DNA of 64,000 nucleotides, taken from the NCBI RefSeq assembly GCF_049199905.1, contig NZ_JBLZPK010000060.1, positions 186,001-250,000 of the forward strand, given 5' to 3'. A program made the position numbers and the translations under genes. The notes under the pieces are model-generated. The model was not told the DNA's origin. It searched no databases and worked only from the letters and a program-made list of their open reading frames with translations. Numbering within the stretch: the stretch's first letter is position 1; every line of letters starts with the position of its first letter. Shown in pieces: positions 26,172 to 37,047 of this stretch. Source of the DNA: Shinella sp032095155 (lineage in GTDB: Bacteria; Pseudomonadota; Alphaproteobacteria; Rhizobiales; Rhizobiaceae).

Positions 26172-27044
26172 TCACACCCGATCCGTCGACTTGCGGCCGA
26201 ACAGGCCCTGCGGCATGGCGAAGAGCACGGCGAGGATGACGACGAAGGCCGCCGCATCCTTGTATTGCGAGCTGAGATACCCGGCCGTCATCGCCTCGAG
26301 CACGCCGAGCAGCAGGCCGCCGACCAGCGCACCCTTGGGGTTGCCCATGCCGCCGAGCATGGCGGCGGCAAAGCCCTTCAGCGCCAGCGCGAGACCGACA
26401 TCGTAGCCGGTCAGCGTGATCGGCGTCACCAGCACGCCGGCGAGCGCGCCGATGGCGGCGGACATGGCAAACGAGAGCGTCATCACATAATTGGTGTTGA
26501 TGCCGACGAGTTGGGCGGCGATGCGGTTGTTCGCCGTCGCCAGCACCGCGCGGCCGATCAGCGTGCGCGTGAAGAACAGCCAGAGACAGAGGAAGACGGC
26601 GAGTGCGCCGGCAATGACCCACAGGCTCTGCGGCAGGATGGTCGCGCCGCCGATCAGGATCGGCTGGTCGCCGGAAAAGGCCGGAAAACGGTGCAGCTGC
26701 TTGTCGAAGACGAGCTGCGTTGCACCACGAATGAAGATCGACGCGCCGATGGTGATGATGATCAGCGAGACGACAGGCGCGCCGCGGGCGGGCTCGATGG
26801 CGAGCTTGTTGAGCGCCACGCCCACCGCCGACGTGACGATGATGGCGATCAGCGCGGCGAGCGGCAACGGCAGGCCGCTAGCATGCGCGAAGAAGGTGAT
26901 CATGCCACCGAGCATGACGAACTCGCCCTGGGCGAAGTTCACGACGTCGGATGCGTTGTAGATGATCGTGAAGCCGAGTGCGACCAGCGCATAGACGGCG
27001 CCGACCGTGATCCCGGACAGAAGGAATTGCAGGAGTTCGGGCAT
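26172..27044 (-). CDS. livH: Branched-chain/aromatic-acid ABC transporter permease (LivH type)
   Basis: 290 residues from the ATG at 27044 (M-P-E-L-L-Q-F-L-L-S-G); the longer frame has no membrane character at its start. Conserved G-A-V-Y-A-L-V-A-L-G-F and N-F-A-Q-G-E-F-V-M-L-G-G blocks, and the cytoplasmic loop K-G-F-A-A-A-M-L-G-G-M-G-N. Seventy bases follow the binding-protein gene. Confidence 0.92.
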   Translation of the reverse strand: MPELLQFLLSGITVGAVYALVALGFTIIYNASDVVNFAQGEFVMLGGMITFFAHASGLPLPLAALIAIIVTSAVGVALNKLAIEPARGAPVVSLIIITIGASIFIRGATQLVFDKQLHRFPAFSGDQPILIGGATILPQSLWVIAGALAVFLCLWLFFTRTLIGRAVLATANNRIAAQLVGINTNYVMTLSFAMSAAIGALAGVLVTPITLTGYDVGLALALKGFAAAMLGGMGNPKGALVGGLLLGVLEAMTAGYLSSQYKDAAAFVVILAVLFAMPQGLFGRKSTDRV

Positions 27045-27114
27045 GGATGCCTCCGCTTCGCGCACGACGGTATCCGCCGGCCCGCGCCTTGAAGGCATGG
27101 GCCGGCAGGCTCGA

Positions 27115-28254
27115 TTACTCGACGATCTTCCAGCCGCCCTTTTCGATCTGCAGCATACGGAAGGCCGAGAGGTCGAGGCCGAGGTGGTCCTCGGCCGTCA
27201 TGGTGACGGTGCCCGTGGTACCGACGAGACCCTTGGTGCCTTCGATGGCATCGCGGATATCCGACGGTTCGGCGCTGCCGGCGCGCTTTAAGGCATCGAC
27301 GAGGATGCGCAGCGCATCATGGGCATAACCGCCGAAGGTCGAGACCGGCTTGCCGGTCGCCTTCTCATAGACTTCCTTGTAGGCGGTGACGACGGCGCGC
27401 TGCGGGTCGCTTTCCGGCAGCAACTTTGCAACCAGAAGCGCCGTGCCCGGCAGGCGCACGCCCTCGGCCGCTTCCGCCCCGGCAAGCTCGATGAAACCAT
27501 CCGAGGCAACGCCATGCGACTGGTAAAGCGGTAGGCCGACGGCGAGCTGGGCATAGTTGCGCGTCACGATGGCCGGACCCTGGCCGAAGCCGGGGTTCAG
27601 CACGGCCTGGATACCGCCCTTGCCCTTGATGTTGGTCAGCTGCGGCGTCATGTCGGCGTCGGTCGGGCCGTAGGTCTCGTCGGCCAGCACCTCGATGCCG
27701 TAATCGCCGACAATCGAAAGGCACTGCTTGTGCATAGACGCGCCAAAGCCGTCGGAACCGGAGATCATGCCGATCTTGGTGATGCCGTTCTTCTTCATGT
27801 CCTCGAAGATTTTCGCGCAGGCCATGCGGTCCGTGTGCGGCGTCTTGAAGGTATAGGGTTTGACCGGATCGATGATCTCGATGGCACCGGCCAGCGAGAT
27901 GAAGGGCACTTCCGCATCCTCGAAGACCGGGATGATGGCCATGGAGGTGCCCGTCGTCGTGCCGCCGATCACGGCGACCACTTCGTCGTCCTCGACGAGA
28001 CGGGTGGCAAAAGTGCGCGCCTTGTTCGGGTCGCCGCCGTCGTCATAGATCACAAGCTCCAGCTTCTCGCCGTTGACGCCGCCGGCCGCATTGATCTCTT
28101 CGACCAGCAGCTTCAGCGTCTTGGCTTCCGGGTCGCCAAGGAACGAGGCGGGGCCGGTTTCGGAAATGGTTGCGCCGATCTTGATATCGGCAAGCGCGGG
28201 CGCTGCAAGGCCTAGGATCAGGGCAAGTGCGGTGGTGGTGAGCGCAAATTTCAT
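27115..28254 (-). CDS. ABC transporter substrate-binding protein, Leu/Ile/Val-BP family, probable aromatic acid binder
   Basis: 379 residues from the ATG at 28254 with signal peptide (M-K-F-A-L-T-T-T-A-L-A, ending A-P-A-L-A-D). The mature protein begins I-K-I-G-A-T-I-S-E-T-G-P-A-S-F-L-G, the type 1 periplasmic-binding fold used for branched amino acids and aromatic carboxylates. It lies between paaN and the LivHMGF-type genes on one strand; phenylacetate or a hydroxylated analogue is the most likely ligand by context. Confidence 0.9.
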   Translation of the reverse strand: MKFALTTTALALILGLAAPALADIKIGATISETGPASFLGDPEAKTLKLLVEEINAAGGVNGEKLELVIYDDGGDPNKARTFATRLVEDDEVVAVIGGTTTGTSMAIIPVFEDAEVPFISLAGAIEIIDPVKPYTFKTPHTDRMACAKIFEDMKKNGITKIGMISGSDGFGASMHKQCLSIVGDYGIEVLADETYGPTDADMTPQLTNIKGKGGIQAVLNPGFGQGPAIVTRNYAQLAVGLPLYQSHGVASDGFIELAGAEAAEGVRLPGTALLVAKLLPESDPQRAVVTAYKEVYEKATGKPVSTFGGYAHDALRILVDALKRAGSAEPSDIRDAIEGTKGLVGTTGTVTMTAEDHLGLDLSAFRMLQIEKGGWKIVE

Positions 28255-28303
28255 GTCGGTTTCTCCTCCCAACAAATACAAAGGGTTAAAACGAAAACTC
28301 CTC

Positions 28304-29965
28304 TCACGCCGCCGCAGGGCGGCGCCACATGACCACGCGGAACCGGTTGGCGACGAAAGCCGCATCCGTGAGGCTGGCATTGCCGGACGGGTTGGCGCCG
28401 GTGACGTGGAAGTCGCTGAAGGCGGCGCTCTGGTTCACATAGATGCCGCCGGTCAGGTTGACCGAAAGATTGACGCCCGCCGCGGCAAACCGGTCGGCGG
28501 CGGCGAGAATCTGCGCCTCGTCGGTGGCATATAGGGCGGCGGTGATCGCGCCCTTGCGCTCGGCAAGTTCAGCCGCGCGGTTCACGCCATCGACGACATC
28601 GTCGACCGCAACGACGAAGGCGATGGGGCCGAAACGTTCTTCCGCATAGGCTTCGCTGTCTGCCGCATCGACGGCGAGGATCAGCGGTGTTGCTGTGCGG
28701 GCATCGTCGAGACCTTCAACCGGTGCGGAATCGCGCACGAGACGGCCGAGCGCGCGAACGGTGGCGATGCGGGCAAGCGTCGCGTGATTGGCGATGGCAC
28801 CGCAGATGCCGGCCGCGCGGGCCGGATCGGAGAGAAGGCCATCGATGGCGGCGGCGATGCCGGCAGCCACTTCATCGAAATTCTTGTGGCCCTCATTCGT
28901 CTCGATGCCGCCGCGCGGGACAAAGATATCCTGCGGGGCCGTGCACATCTGGCCGGAATAGAGCGACAGCGAGAAGGCGATGTTGCCGCACATGCCGGCG
29001 AAATTGTCGGTGGCGCCGATGACGATCGAATTGACGCCGGCCTCTTCGGTATAGACGTCGGCCCCGCCGGCATTTTCGCGCACCCATGTGCCGAAGCTGT
29101 TGGAACCGGTGTAATCAACGATGGCGACGGCCGGGTGCTGCACGAGGTCCTTGGTGATCTCCGAACCAGGTGCATCCGCGGCGAGCAGCACGATATCGGC
29201 GGCGAAGCCTTCTTCCACCAGCACCTGCCTGATAATCTCGACGGTGATGGCAAGCGGAAGGATAGCGGCGGGGTGCGGCTTGACGATGACGGTATTGCCG
29301 GTGGCGAGGCTGGCGAACAGGCCCGGATAGCTGTTCCAGGTCGGGAACGTGTTGCAGCCGATGACGAGCGAGACACCGCGCGGCACGATGCGCCAGTGCT
29401 TTTCCATGACGATGGGCGCGCCCTTGCCCTGCGGCTTGGTCCAGGTCGCGGTCGCCGGTATGCGGGTCATCTCCGCATAGGCGTAAGTGACGGCTTCGAG
29501 GCCGCGATCCTGTGCATGCGGACCGCCGGCCTGGAAGGCCATGGCGAAGGCCTGGCCCGTCGTGTGCATGACGGCATTGGCCATCTCGAAGCTGCGCGCA
29601 TTGAGGCGTGCGAGGATTTCAAGGCAGATGCCGACGCGGGTTTCCGGCGCGGCGGCGGCCCATTGCGGGGCGGCGGCACGCGAGGCCGAGACAATCCTAT
29701 CGACGGAGGCGGCGGGATAGGTGATGCCGAGAGAGGGTCCGTAAGGCGAGACTTCCGCACCGACAGTGCCCTCGGAGGGATGATCGACAAGCGCGAAGGG
29801 TTGGCCGAGGCGCGCCTTGTAGGCGGCAAGGCCGTCGTCCTTGGCGGTTTCGCCATAGATCTTGCCGCTTGGCACTTCCGGATAGGCGGACCAGAAATCG
29901 CGCTTGGCGGCGGCCTGCAAGGCGGCTTCCAGCGTCGGGCGATGGCGCTCGAAAAGTGCGGTCAT
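28304..29965 (-). CDS. paaN: Phenylacetate degradation protein PaaN (short ALDH-like form)
   Basis: 553 residues, one ALDH-like domain with no C-terminal MaoC hydratase, which separates it from the 685-residue PaaZ at 34210. Signatures include S-L-V-I-G-C-N-T-F-P-T-W-N-S-Y, V-D-Y-T-G-S-N-S-F-G and the Cys region S-G-Q-M-C-T-A-P-Q-D-I. It belongs to the short PaaN branch found in paa clusters, whose exact role is unsettled. It is divergent from paaG across a 100-bp region that carries a PaaR-like operator. Confidence 0.85.
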   Translation of the reverse strand: MTALFERHRPTLEAALQAAAKRDFWSAYPEVPSGKIYGETAKDDGLAAYKARLGQPFALVDHPSEGTVGAEVSPYGPSLGITYPAASVDRIVSASRAAAPQWAAAAPETRVGICLEILARLNARSFEMANAVMHTTGQAFAMAFQAGGPHAQDRGLEAVTYAYAEMTRIPATATWTKPQGKGAPIVMEKHWRIVPRGVSLVIGCNTFPTWNSYPGLFASLATGNTVIVKPHPAAILPLAITVEIIRQVLVEEGFAADIVLLAADAPGSEITKDLVQHPAVAIVDYTGSNSFGTWVRENAGGADVYTEEAGVNSIVIGATDNFAGMCGNIAFSLSLYSGQMCTAPQDIFVPRGGIETNEGHKNFDEVAAGIAAAIDGLLSDPARAAGICGAIANHATLARIATVRALGRLVRDSAPVEGLDDARTATPLILAVDAADSEAYAEERFGPIAFVVAVDDVVDGVNRAAELAERKGAITAALYATDEAQILAAADRFAAAGVNLSVNLTGGIYVNQSAAFSDFHVTGANPSGNASLTDAAFVANRFRVVMWRRPAAA

Positions 29966-29998
29966 GATCTGTCCTCCCAGTCAGTGCTTTTATAATTG

Positions 29999-30012
29999 AC
30001 TGACCGGTCGGT
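29999..30012. promoter_or_regulatory. PaaR-like operator 1 between paaN and paaG
   Basis: ACTGACCGGTCGGT, with the perfect core GACCGGTC, matches the site at 42119-42132 (ACCGACCGATCGGT) at 12 of 14 positions. It sits in the divergent promoter region. Such ACCGACCGGTCGGT-like sites are typical of TetR/PaaR regulators of phenylacetate genes; binding by the local PaaR is inferred. Confidence 0.75.
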
Positions 30013-30065
30013 TTATGCAAGAGTTTTTTTACGGTCGCCGCTGGGAAGGGCGACAGGGAGGAAAA

Positions 30066-30854
30066 ATGTCCAATTCCGACACCATTCTGTCGGCGCTTGC
30101 CGATGGCGTTCTCACCCTCACGCTGAACCGCCCCGACAAGCTCAACGCCTTCAACGACGAGATGCATCTTGCGCTGCGCGCCGGCTTCGAGCGGGCCCAT
30201 GCGGACGACGCCGTCCGTGCGGTGCTGCTGACCGGTTCCGGCCGTGGCTTCTGCGCCGGGCAGGATCTCGGCGACCGTGACCCGAAGAAGGGCGTGCCGG
30301 ATCTCGGCCATACGATCGAGACCTTCTACAATCCCCTGCTGCGCCTGATCCGCAGCCTCGAAAAGCCCGTCATCTGCGCCGTCAACGGCGTGGCCGCCGG
30401 TGCGGGCGCCAATATCGCCTTTGCCTGCGATATCACGCTTGCCGCCCGCTCCGCCCGCTTCATTCAGGCCTTCGCCAGGATCGGCCTCGTGCCCGATTCC
30501 GGCGGCACCTGGAGCCTGCCGCGCCTCATCGGCGAGGCCCGCGCCAAGGCGCTGGCGCTGACGGCCGAACCGCTCGGCGCGGAAACCGCCGCCGACTGGG
30601 GCCTCATCTGGCGCGCCGTCGATGACGACAAGCTGATGGAAGAGGCGACGGCGCTCGCCACCCGCCTTGCCGCCGGTCCGACGCGCGGCCTCGGCATGAC
30701 CAAGCGCGCCATCCAGGCCGCCGCGACCAATTCGCTGGATCAGCAACTCGACCTCGAACGCGACCTGCAGCGCGAAGCCGGCCGCAGCGCCGACTATGCC
30801 GAAGGCGTCTCCGCCTTTCTCGAAAAGCGCAAGCCGGAGTTCAAAGGCAAATGA
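30066..30854 (+). CDS. paaG: 1,2-epoxyphenylacetyl-CoA isomerase PaaG
   Basis: 262 residues from the ATG at 30066, preceded by AGGGAGGAAAA; the frame is open further upstream without a ribosome binding site. Crotonase fold with F-C-A-G-Q-D-L-G-D-R-D (oxyanion region) and V-P-D-S-G-G-T-W containing the catalytic Asp. It isomerises ring-1,2-epoxyphenylacetyl-CoA to oxepin-CoA and may also act later in beta-oxidation. First gene of paaG-paaI-paaK-paaR. Confidence 0.92.
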   Translation: MSNSDTILSALADGVLTLTLNRPDKLNAFNDEMHLALRAGFERAHADDAVRAVLLTGSGRGFCAGQDLGDRDPKKGVPDLGHTIETFYNPLLRLIRSLEKPVICAVNGVAAGAGANIAFACDITLAARSARFIQAFARIGLVPDSGGTWSLPRLIGEARAKALALTAEPLGAETAADWGLIWRAVDDDKLMEEATALATRLAAGPTRGLGMTKRAIQAAATNSLDQQLDLERDLQREAGRSADYAEGVSAFLEKRKPEFKGK

Positions 30855-31291
30855 GCGCCGCCAGCCTTTCTCCGCAAGCACTCGCCGAAGCCTGCGCCAG
30901 AGCGATGTGGGACGACGACAACGCCACCCGCCATCTCGGCATGGAGCTTGTCTCCGTCGCCCCCGGCGAGGCGACGATCACGATGACGATTGCGGAGACC
31001 ATGACCAACGGCCACGGCACCTGCCATGGCGGCTACATGTTCACGCTGGCGGATTCGGCCTTCGCCTTCGCCTGCAACACCTACAACCAGCGCACCGTCG
31101 CCCAGCACTGTTCGATGACGTTCATCGCACCGGCTTTCAGGGGCGACAGGCTGACGGCCACCGCGCGCGAAGTATCGCGCCGCGGACGGGGCGGCATCTA
31201 CGATATCCGCATCACTAATCAGGAGGGCGAGGCGATCGCGGAATTCCGTGGCCACGCGCGAACAGTCAAGGGCACGCACCTGCCGGAGTGA
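30851..31291 (+). CDS. paaI: Hydroxyphenylacetyl-CoA thioesterase PaaI
   Basis: 146 residues, overlapping paaG by four bases. Hotdog fold with G-H-G-T-C-H-G-G-Y-M-F-T-L-A-D-S, in which the Asp of the helix is catalytic. PaaI hydrolyses stalled aryl-CoA intermediates, protecting the free CoA pool. Confidence 0.92.
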   Translation: MSAASLSPQALAEACARAMWDDDNATRHLGMELVSVAPGEATITMTIAETMTNGHGTCHGGYMFTLADSAFAFACNTYNQRTVAQHCSMTFIAPAFRGDRLTATAREVSRRGRGGIYDIRITNQEGEAIAEFRGHARTVKGTHLPE

Positions 31292-31336
31292 GGCAGATCA
31301 TCCCGCATTCCTGCCCGTATTCTTGGAGGAGAATTT

Positions 31337-32647
31337 ATGGAAGACCTGTCACCCCGCCCCGGAGACCTCGAAGCAATCGAGACCGCCTCGCGCGACGAGA
31401 TTTCCGGACTGCAGCTTGAGCGTATGAAGTGGTCGCTGACCCACGCCTACGAGAATTCCCCCTTCTACCGCCAGCGCTTCGACGAGGCCGGTGTCCACCC
31501 TTCCGACCTGAAGACGCTGTCCGATCTCGCGAAATTCCCCTTCACCACCAAGAAGGACCTGCGCGACACCTACCCCTTCGGCATGTTCGCCGTGCCGCGT
31601 GAAAAGCTCGCGCGCATCCACGCCTCCTCCGGCACCACGGGCAAGCCGACCGTCGTCGGTTACACGAAGAACGATATCGACACCTGGGCGACCGTCGTCG
31701 CGCGCTCCATCCGCGCCTCGGGCGGCCGAGCCGGCGATATCGTGCATGTCGCCTATGGCTACGGCCTGTTCACCGGCGGCCTCGGCGCCCACTACGGCGC
31801 GGAAAAACTCGGCTGCACCGTGGTGCCGATCTCCGGCGGCATGACGGAACGCCAGGTCACGCTGATGCAGGATTTTAAGCCGCGCATCATCATGGTGACG
31901 CCGTCCTACATGCTCTCCATTCTCGACGAGTTCCGCAAACACGGCATCGACCCGCGTCAAAGCTCGCTCGCTGTCGGCATTTTCGGCGCAGAACCCTGGA
32001 CGAACGCCATGCGCGAGGAAATCGAGCAGGCCTTCGACATGCATGCGGTCGATATCTACGGCCTGTCGGAAGTCATGGGCCCTGGCGTCGCCAACGAATG
32101 CGTCGAGACCAAGGACGGCCTACATATCTGGGAAGATCATTTCTATCCCGAGATCATCCATCCCGAGACCGGCGACGTGCTGCCGGATGGCGAGATCGGC
32201 GAGCTGGTCTTCACCACGCTCACCAAGGAAGGCTTGCCGATCATCCGTTATCGTACACGCGACCTGACGCGGCTGTTGCCCGGCACCGCCCGCTCCATGC
32301 GCCGCATGGAAAAGGTCACCGGCCGTTCCGACGACATGATGATCCTGCGCGGCGTCAACGTCTTCCCGACGCAGATCGAGGAACAGATCCTGAAATGCCG
32401 CGGCCTTGCCCCGCATTTCCAGATCGAGCTGACGCGGTCGGGCCGTATGGACAATATGACGGTTCATGTCGAATGTACCGTCGAGATGGCGGACGAGGGT
32501 GCCCGCGCTGGCTCGGCCAAGGAACTCGCCCATCACATCAAGAGCATCGTCGGCGTCTCCACCAAGATCACCGTGCACGAGCCGGGCGGCGTCGCCCGCT
32601 CTGAAGGCAAGGCGAAACGGGTGGTCGACAACCGACCCAAAGAGTGA
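31337..32647 (+). CDS. paaK: Phenylacetate-CoA ligase PaaK
   Basis: 436 residues with TTGGAGGAGAATTT before the ATG. The AMP-binding P-loop A-S-S-G-T-T-G-K-P-T and the aryl-CoA-ligase blocks Y-G-L-S-E-V-M-G-P-G-V and G-R-S-D-D-M-M-I-L-R-G-V-N-V-F-P are present, and the length equals that of PaaK proteins. It makes phenylacetyl-CoA with ATP, committing phenylacetate to the pathway; phenylacetyl-CoA is also the known inducer of PaaX/PaaR regulators. Confidence 0.95.
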   Translation: MEDLSPRPGDLEAIETASRDEISGLQLERMKWSLTHAYENSPFYRQRFDEAGVHPSDLKTLSDLAKFPFTTKKDLRDTYPFGMFAVPREKLARIHASSGTTGKPTVVGYTKNDIDTWATVVARSIRASGGRAGDIVHVAYGYGLFTGGLGAHYGAEKLGCTVVPISGGMTERQVTLMQDFKPRIIMVTPSYMLSILDEFRKHGIDPRQSSLAVGIFGAEPWTNAMREEIEQAFDMHAVDIYGLSEVMGPGVANECVETKDGLHIWEDHFYPEIIHPETGDVLPDGEIGELVFTTLTKEGLPIIRYRTRDLTRLLPGTARSMRRMEKVTGRSDDMMILRGVNVFPTQIEEQILKCRGLAPHFQIELTRSGRMDNMTVHVECTVEMADEGARAGSAKELAHHIKSIVGVSTKITVHEPGGVARSEGKAKRVVDNRPKE

Positions 32648-32742
32648 AGCGCTGGGATAGCCCGGCACCGGCTTGACTGTGTATAGGGAGGGTAGCCGCC
32701 CTCCCGACGCGGTTTTGAAGCCATATGAGCAGAGCAGGAACC

Positions 32743-33339
32743 ATGGCACGCACGCGCGCAGTCGATTTCGAGGAAAAACAGCGTGGCATTCTGTCGAGTG
32801 CCGCGGCGGTCTTCGCCGAGATGGGCATGGAAAAGGCGTCCATGTCGCAAATCGCCTCACACAGCAATGTCTCGAAGGCCCTGCTCTACCACTACTATCC
32901 AAGCAAGGACGCGCTGATCTTCGACATCGTGCGCACGCATCTTTCGGAGCTGGAAAGCGCCATCGAAGCGGCGGATCGTCAGGATGTGCCTCCTCAAGAC
33001 CGGTTGCGGCTGCTCGTGAAGGCGGTTCTGGCGAACTACGAAGGCCGCGACAACGAGCACAAGGTGCAGCTCAACGGCACCAGCGCCCTTTCACCGGAGC
33101 AGCTTGCCGAATTGCAGGCCATCGAGCGGCAGATCGTCAAACGTTTCTCCGGCGTCATCCGCGACATCAACCCGGATCTCAACAAGGACCGACCGCTCCT
33201 CATGCCCGTCACCATGTCGCTCTTCGGCATGATGAACTGGGTCTATATGTGGTTCCGTCCCAACGGACCGGTAACGCGGGACGAATATGCGGATATCGCC
33301 ACGACACTGATCCTCGAGGGCGTCAAGGCCGTAACCTGA
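32743..33339 (+). CDS. paaR: TetR-family regulator PaaR
   Basis: 198 residues from the ATG at 32743, with GCAGGAA just upstream; an ATG at 32725 is less well placed. The N-terminal TetR helix-turn-helix is A-S-M-S-Q-I-A-S-H-S-N-V-S-K-A-L-L-Y-H-Y-Y (about residues 32-52). Located at the end of paaGIK, as is usual for PaaR. Two near-identical palindromes at the paaN/paaG and paaJ promoters are its likely targets. Confidence 0.85.
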   Translation: MARTRAVDFEEKQRGILSSAAAVFAEMGMEKASMSQIASHSNVSKALLYHYYPSKDALIFDIVRTHLSELESAIEAADRQDVPPQDRLRLLVKAVLANYEGRDNEHKVQLNGTSALSPEQLAELQAIERQIVKRFSGVIRDINPDLNKDRPLLMPVTMSLFGMMNWVYMWFRPNGPVTRDEYADIATTLILEGVKAVT

Positions 33340-33351
33340 GGCTTACGCATT

Positions 33352-33600
33352 CTAATTGACGCGCGTCGGCCGCAACAGCGTGCGCTCCGTCACCGGGCAG
33401 CCTCGCTCGATCTTTGTCCAGGACGAGACATTGAGCTTCATCTCGCAACGCGCGAGATAGGAGCCGCCATCGACCCTTAAGCAGGATGTCTGGCCGAGTT
33501 CGAACATAACGCCGCGATTTCGGCATTTGCAGTTGTGAGCATCCGCCACAGTGGGGGTCAGGGCCAAGGCCAGACTCAATATGAGCGCTCCAAGATGCAT
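33352..33600 (-). CDS. Small secreted cysteine-containing protein, function unknown
   Basis: 82 residues from the ATG at 33600. A clear signal peptide (M-H-L-G-A-L-I-L-S-L-A-L-A-L, cleavage near A-D-A-H) precedes a short mature part with five cysteines (H-N-C-K-C-R-N, T-S-C-L, A-R-C-E, R-G-C-P). An uneven Cys number suggests disulfides plus one free thiol. It converges with paaR. I do not recognise a family; similar short periplasmic hypotheticals occur in rhizobia. Confidence 0.7.
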   Translation of the reverse strand: MHLGALILSLALALTPTVADAHNCKCRNRGVMFELGQTSCLRVDGGSYLARCEMKLNVSSWTKIERGCPVTERTLLRPTRVN

Positions 33601-33704
33601 GATCGATGCCTCCGGACGAAGGCGAATAGAATACACCCCGCCGAAGGCATCGTCAAAGTGACAGCCAGGCATGCGGCGACAAGCCGGGCAACGCGCAGGA
33701 ACGC

Positions 33705-34205
33705 TTACGCGCCATCCTTCTCCACATCCTTGCCCGTCGCGGCAACCGACTCCAACCGCTCGGCAAACTCCCGCCGCAACGTGCGGCGCAACTCAGCCGC
33801 CTTGTAGCGTCTGACATCCACAGCGTCCTTCGGCTGCAATTCGGGCACGCGCACCGGCCTTCCCGCATCGTCCACCGCGACCATGGTGAAGTAACAGGAA
33901 TTGGTGTGCCGACGCTGGCCGGAGCGGATGTTTTCCGCCTCGACACGGATGCCGATCTCCATGGAGGTACGGCCGGTGTGGTTGACCGAGGCGCGGAAGG
34001 TGACGAGTTCGCCGACGTTGATCGGCTCCTTGAACATCACCTGGTCGACCGACAGCGTCACCGCATATTGCTGCGAATAGCGGGAGGCGCAGGAGAAGGC
34101 CACGCGGTCGAGCAGGTTGAGAAGCGCGCCGCCGTGGACCTTTCCTGAAAAATTCGCCATGTCGGGCGTCATCAGAACGGTCATCTCAAGGCGGCGCGGG
34201 TCCAT
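33705..34205 (-). CDS. Acyl-CoA thioesterase, hotdog family (YciA/BFIT type)
   Basis: 166 residues. The pattern F-S-G-K-V-H-G-G-A-L-L-N-L-L-D and the downstream R-T-S-M-E-I-G-I-R-V are typical of YciA-type acyl-CoA hydrolases. It is the last gene of the paaJ-to-paaZ unit, four bases after paaZ, and may release CoA from pathway intermediates alongside PaaI. Confidence 0.87.
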   Translation of the reverse strand: MDPRRLEMTVLMTPDMANFSGKVHGGALLNLLDRVAFSCASRYSQQYAVTLSVDQVMFKEPINVGELVTFRASVNHTGRTSMEIGIRVEAENIRSGQRRHTNSCYFTMVAVDDAGRPVRVPELQPKDAVDVRRYKAAELRRTLRREFAERLESVAATGKDVEKDGA

Positions 34206-34209
34206 TCGT

Positions 34210-36267
<2,058 letters not shown>

Positions 36268-36279
36268 ATTATCGTCCTT

Positions 36280-37035
36280 TCAATTCAGGCCGAGCGCGGA
36301 AAGCTGCGCATCGACCTCGGCCCGCCATTCGGCAAGCAGGGTCTCGTTTTGCGTGTGCCGCAGGCCGAAGCGCGACAGCGTCTCGAAACGAGCCGAACCG
36401 GAATGGCCGAAGCTCGCAGCAACGCGGGGATACCAATAGGCAACCGAGGCCTTCGCCCTGGCACGGCCTTCCGTGTCATCGACGATCTGCACGAGGCCGG
36501 CGAGACCAAGTTCCGCATGGCGCGTCTCGCGCGGCAGGATCGCGCGGAAGACTTCGGCGAGCGGCTGGTAAGAGACACGCGACAGCTCCTTGAGCTGCAC
36601 GGCGCTCGCCCGGCCCATCAGCACGTTCATGACGACGGCATCCACCCAGCCCTCCAGCGGATAGTGGAAGACGGAAAGGCGCATATCGCCGCCCTGCCGC
36701 GCCGCGCCGATATCGGCCTCGCGTGCAAGCCGTTCCGCCCAGGGATGATGCACGGCATAACGCCCGCCATCCGCGCCGAAGGTTTCCATGATTTTCAAGA
36801 CTTTGCCGGCATGATCGGCCTTTTCAAGCACGATGCGGGCGGCGGAGATGCGCTCCTGAATGCCGGGCGCATCGTTGATCGTATCGGTAAAACCGGCGGA
36901 ACCGGCCAGTTCGCTGTCGACGAAGCTCGCCATCAGACGCAGCAACTCGCCGCGATAGCGCGGCGGCACGTTAGCGGGAGACGAGAGAACGCCGCCCTGG
37001 GCGAGATAATCCTCGATCGGCATCGTATCGGACAT
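36280..37035 (-). CDS. Additional PaaA/PaaC-family protein (ferritin-like), role unknown
   Basis: 251 residues in the operon between paaE and paaZ, in addition to true paaA (39836) and paaC (38783). It belongs to the PaaA_PaaC fold by A-A-R-I-V-L-E-K-A-D-H-A-G-K and P-R-E-T-R-H-A-E-L-G. The second motif keeps E-x-x-H, but the first has Lys where PaaA's D-E-A-G-H has the Glu ligand, so a complete di-iron site is doubtful. It may be an extra structural or regulatory subunit of the epoxidase, or an oxygenase for a related aryl-CoA. Confidence 0.8.
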   Translation of the reverse strand: MSDTMPIEDYLAQGGVLSSPANVPPRYRGELLRLMASFVDSELAGSAGFTDTINDAPGIQERISAARIVLEKADHAGKVLKIMETFGADGGRYAVHHPWAERLAREADIGAARQGGDMRLSVFHYPLEGWVDAVVMNVLMGRASAVQLKELSRVSYQPLAEVFRAILPRETRHAELGLAGLVQIVDDTEGRARAKASVAYWYPRVAASFGHSGSARFETLSRFGLRHTQNETLLAEWRAEVDAQLSALGLN

Positions 37036-37047
37036 GGCGTATCCCCC

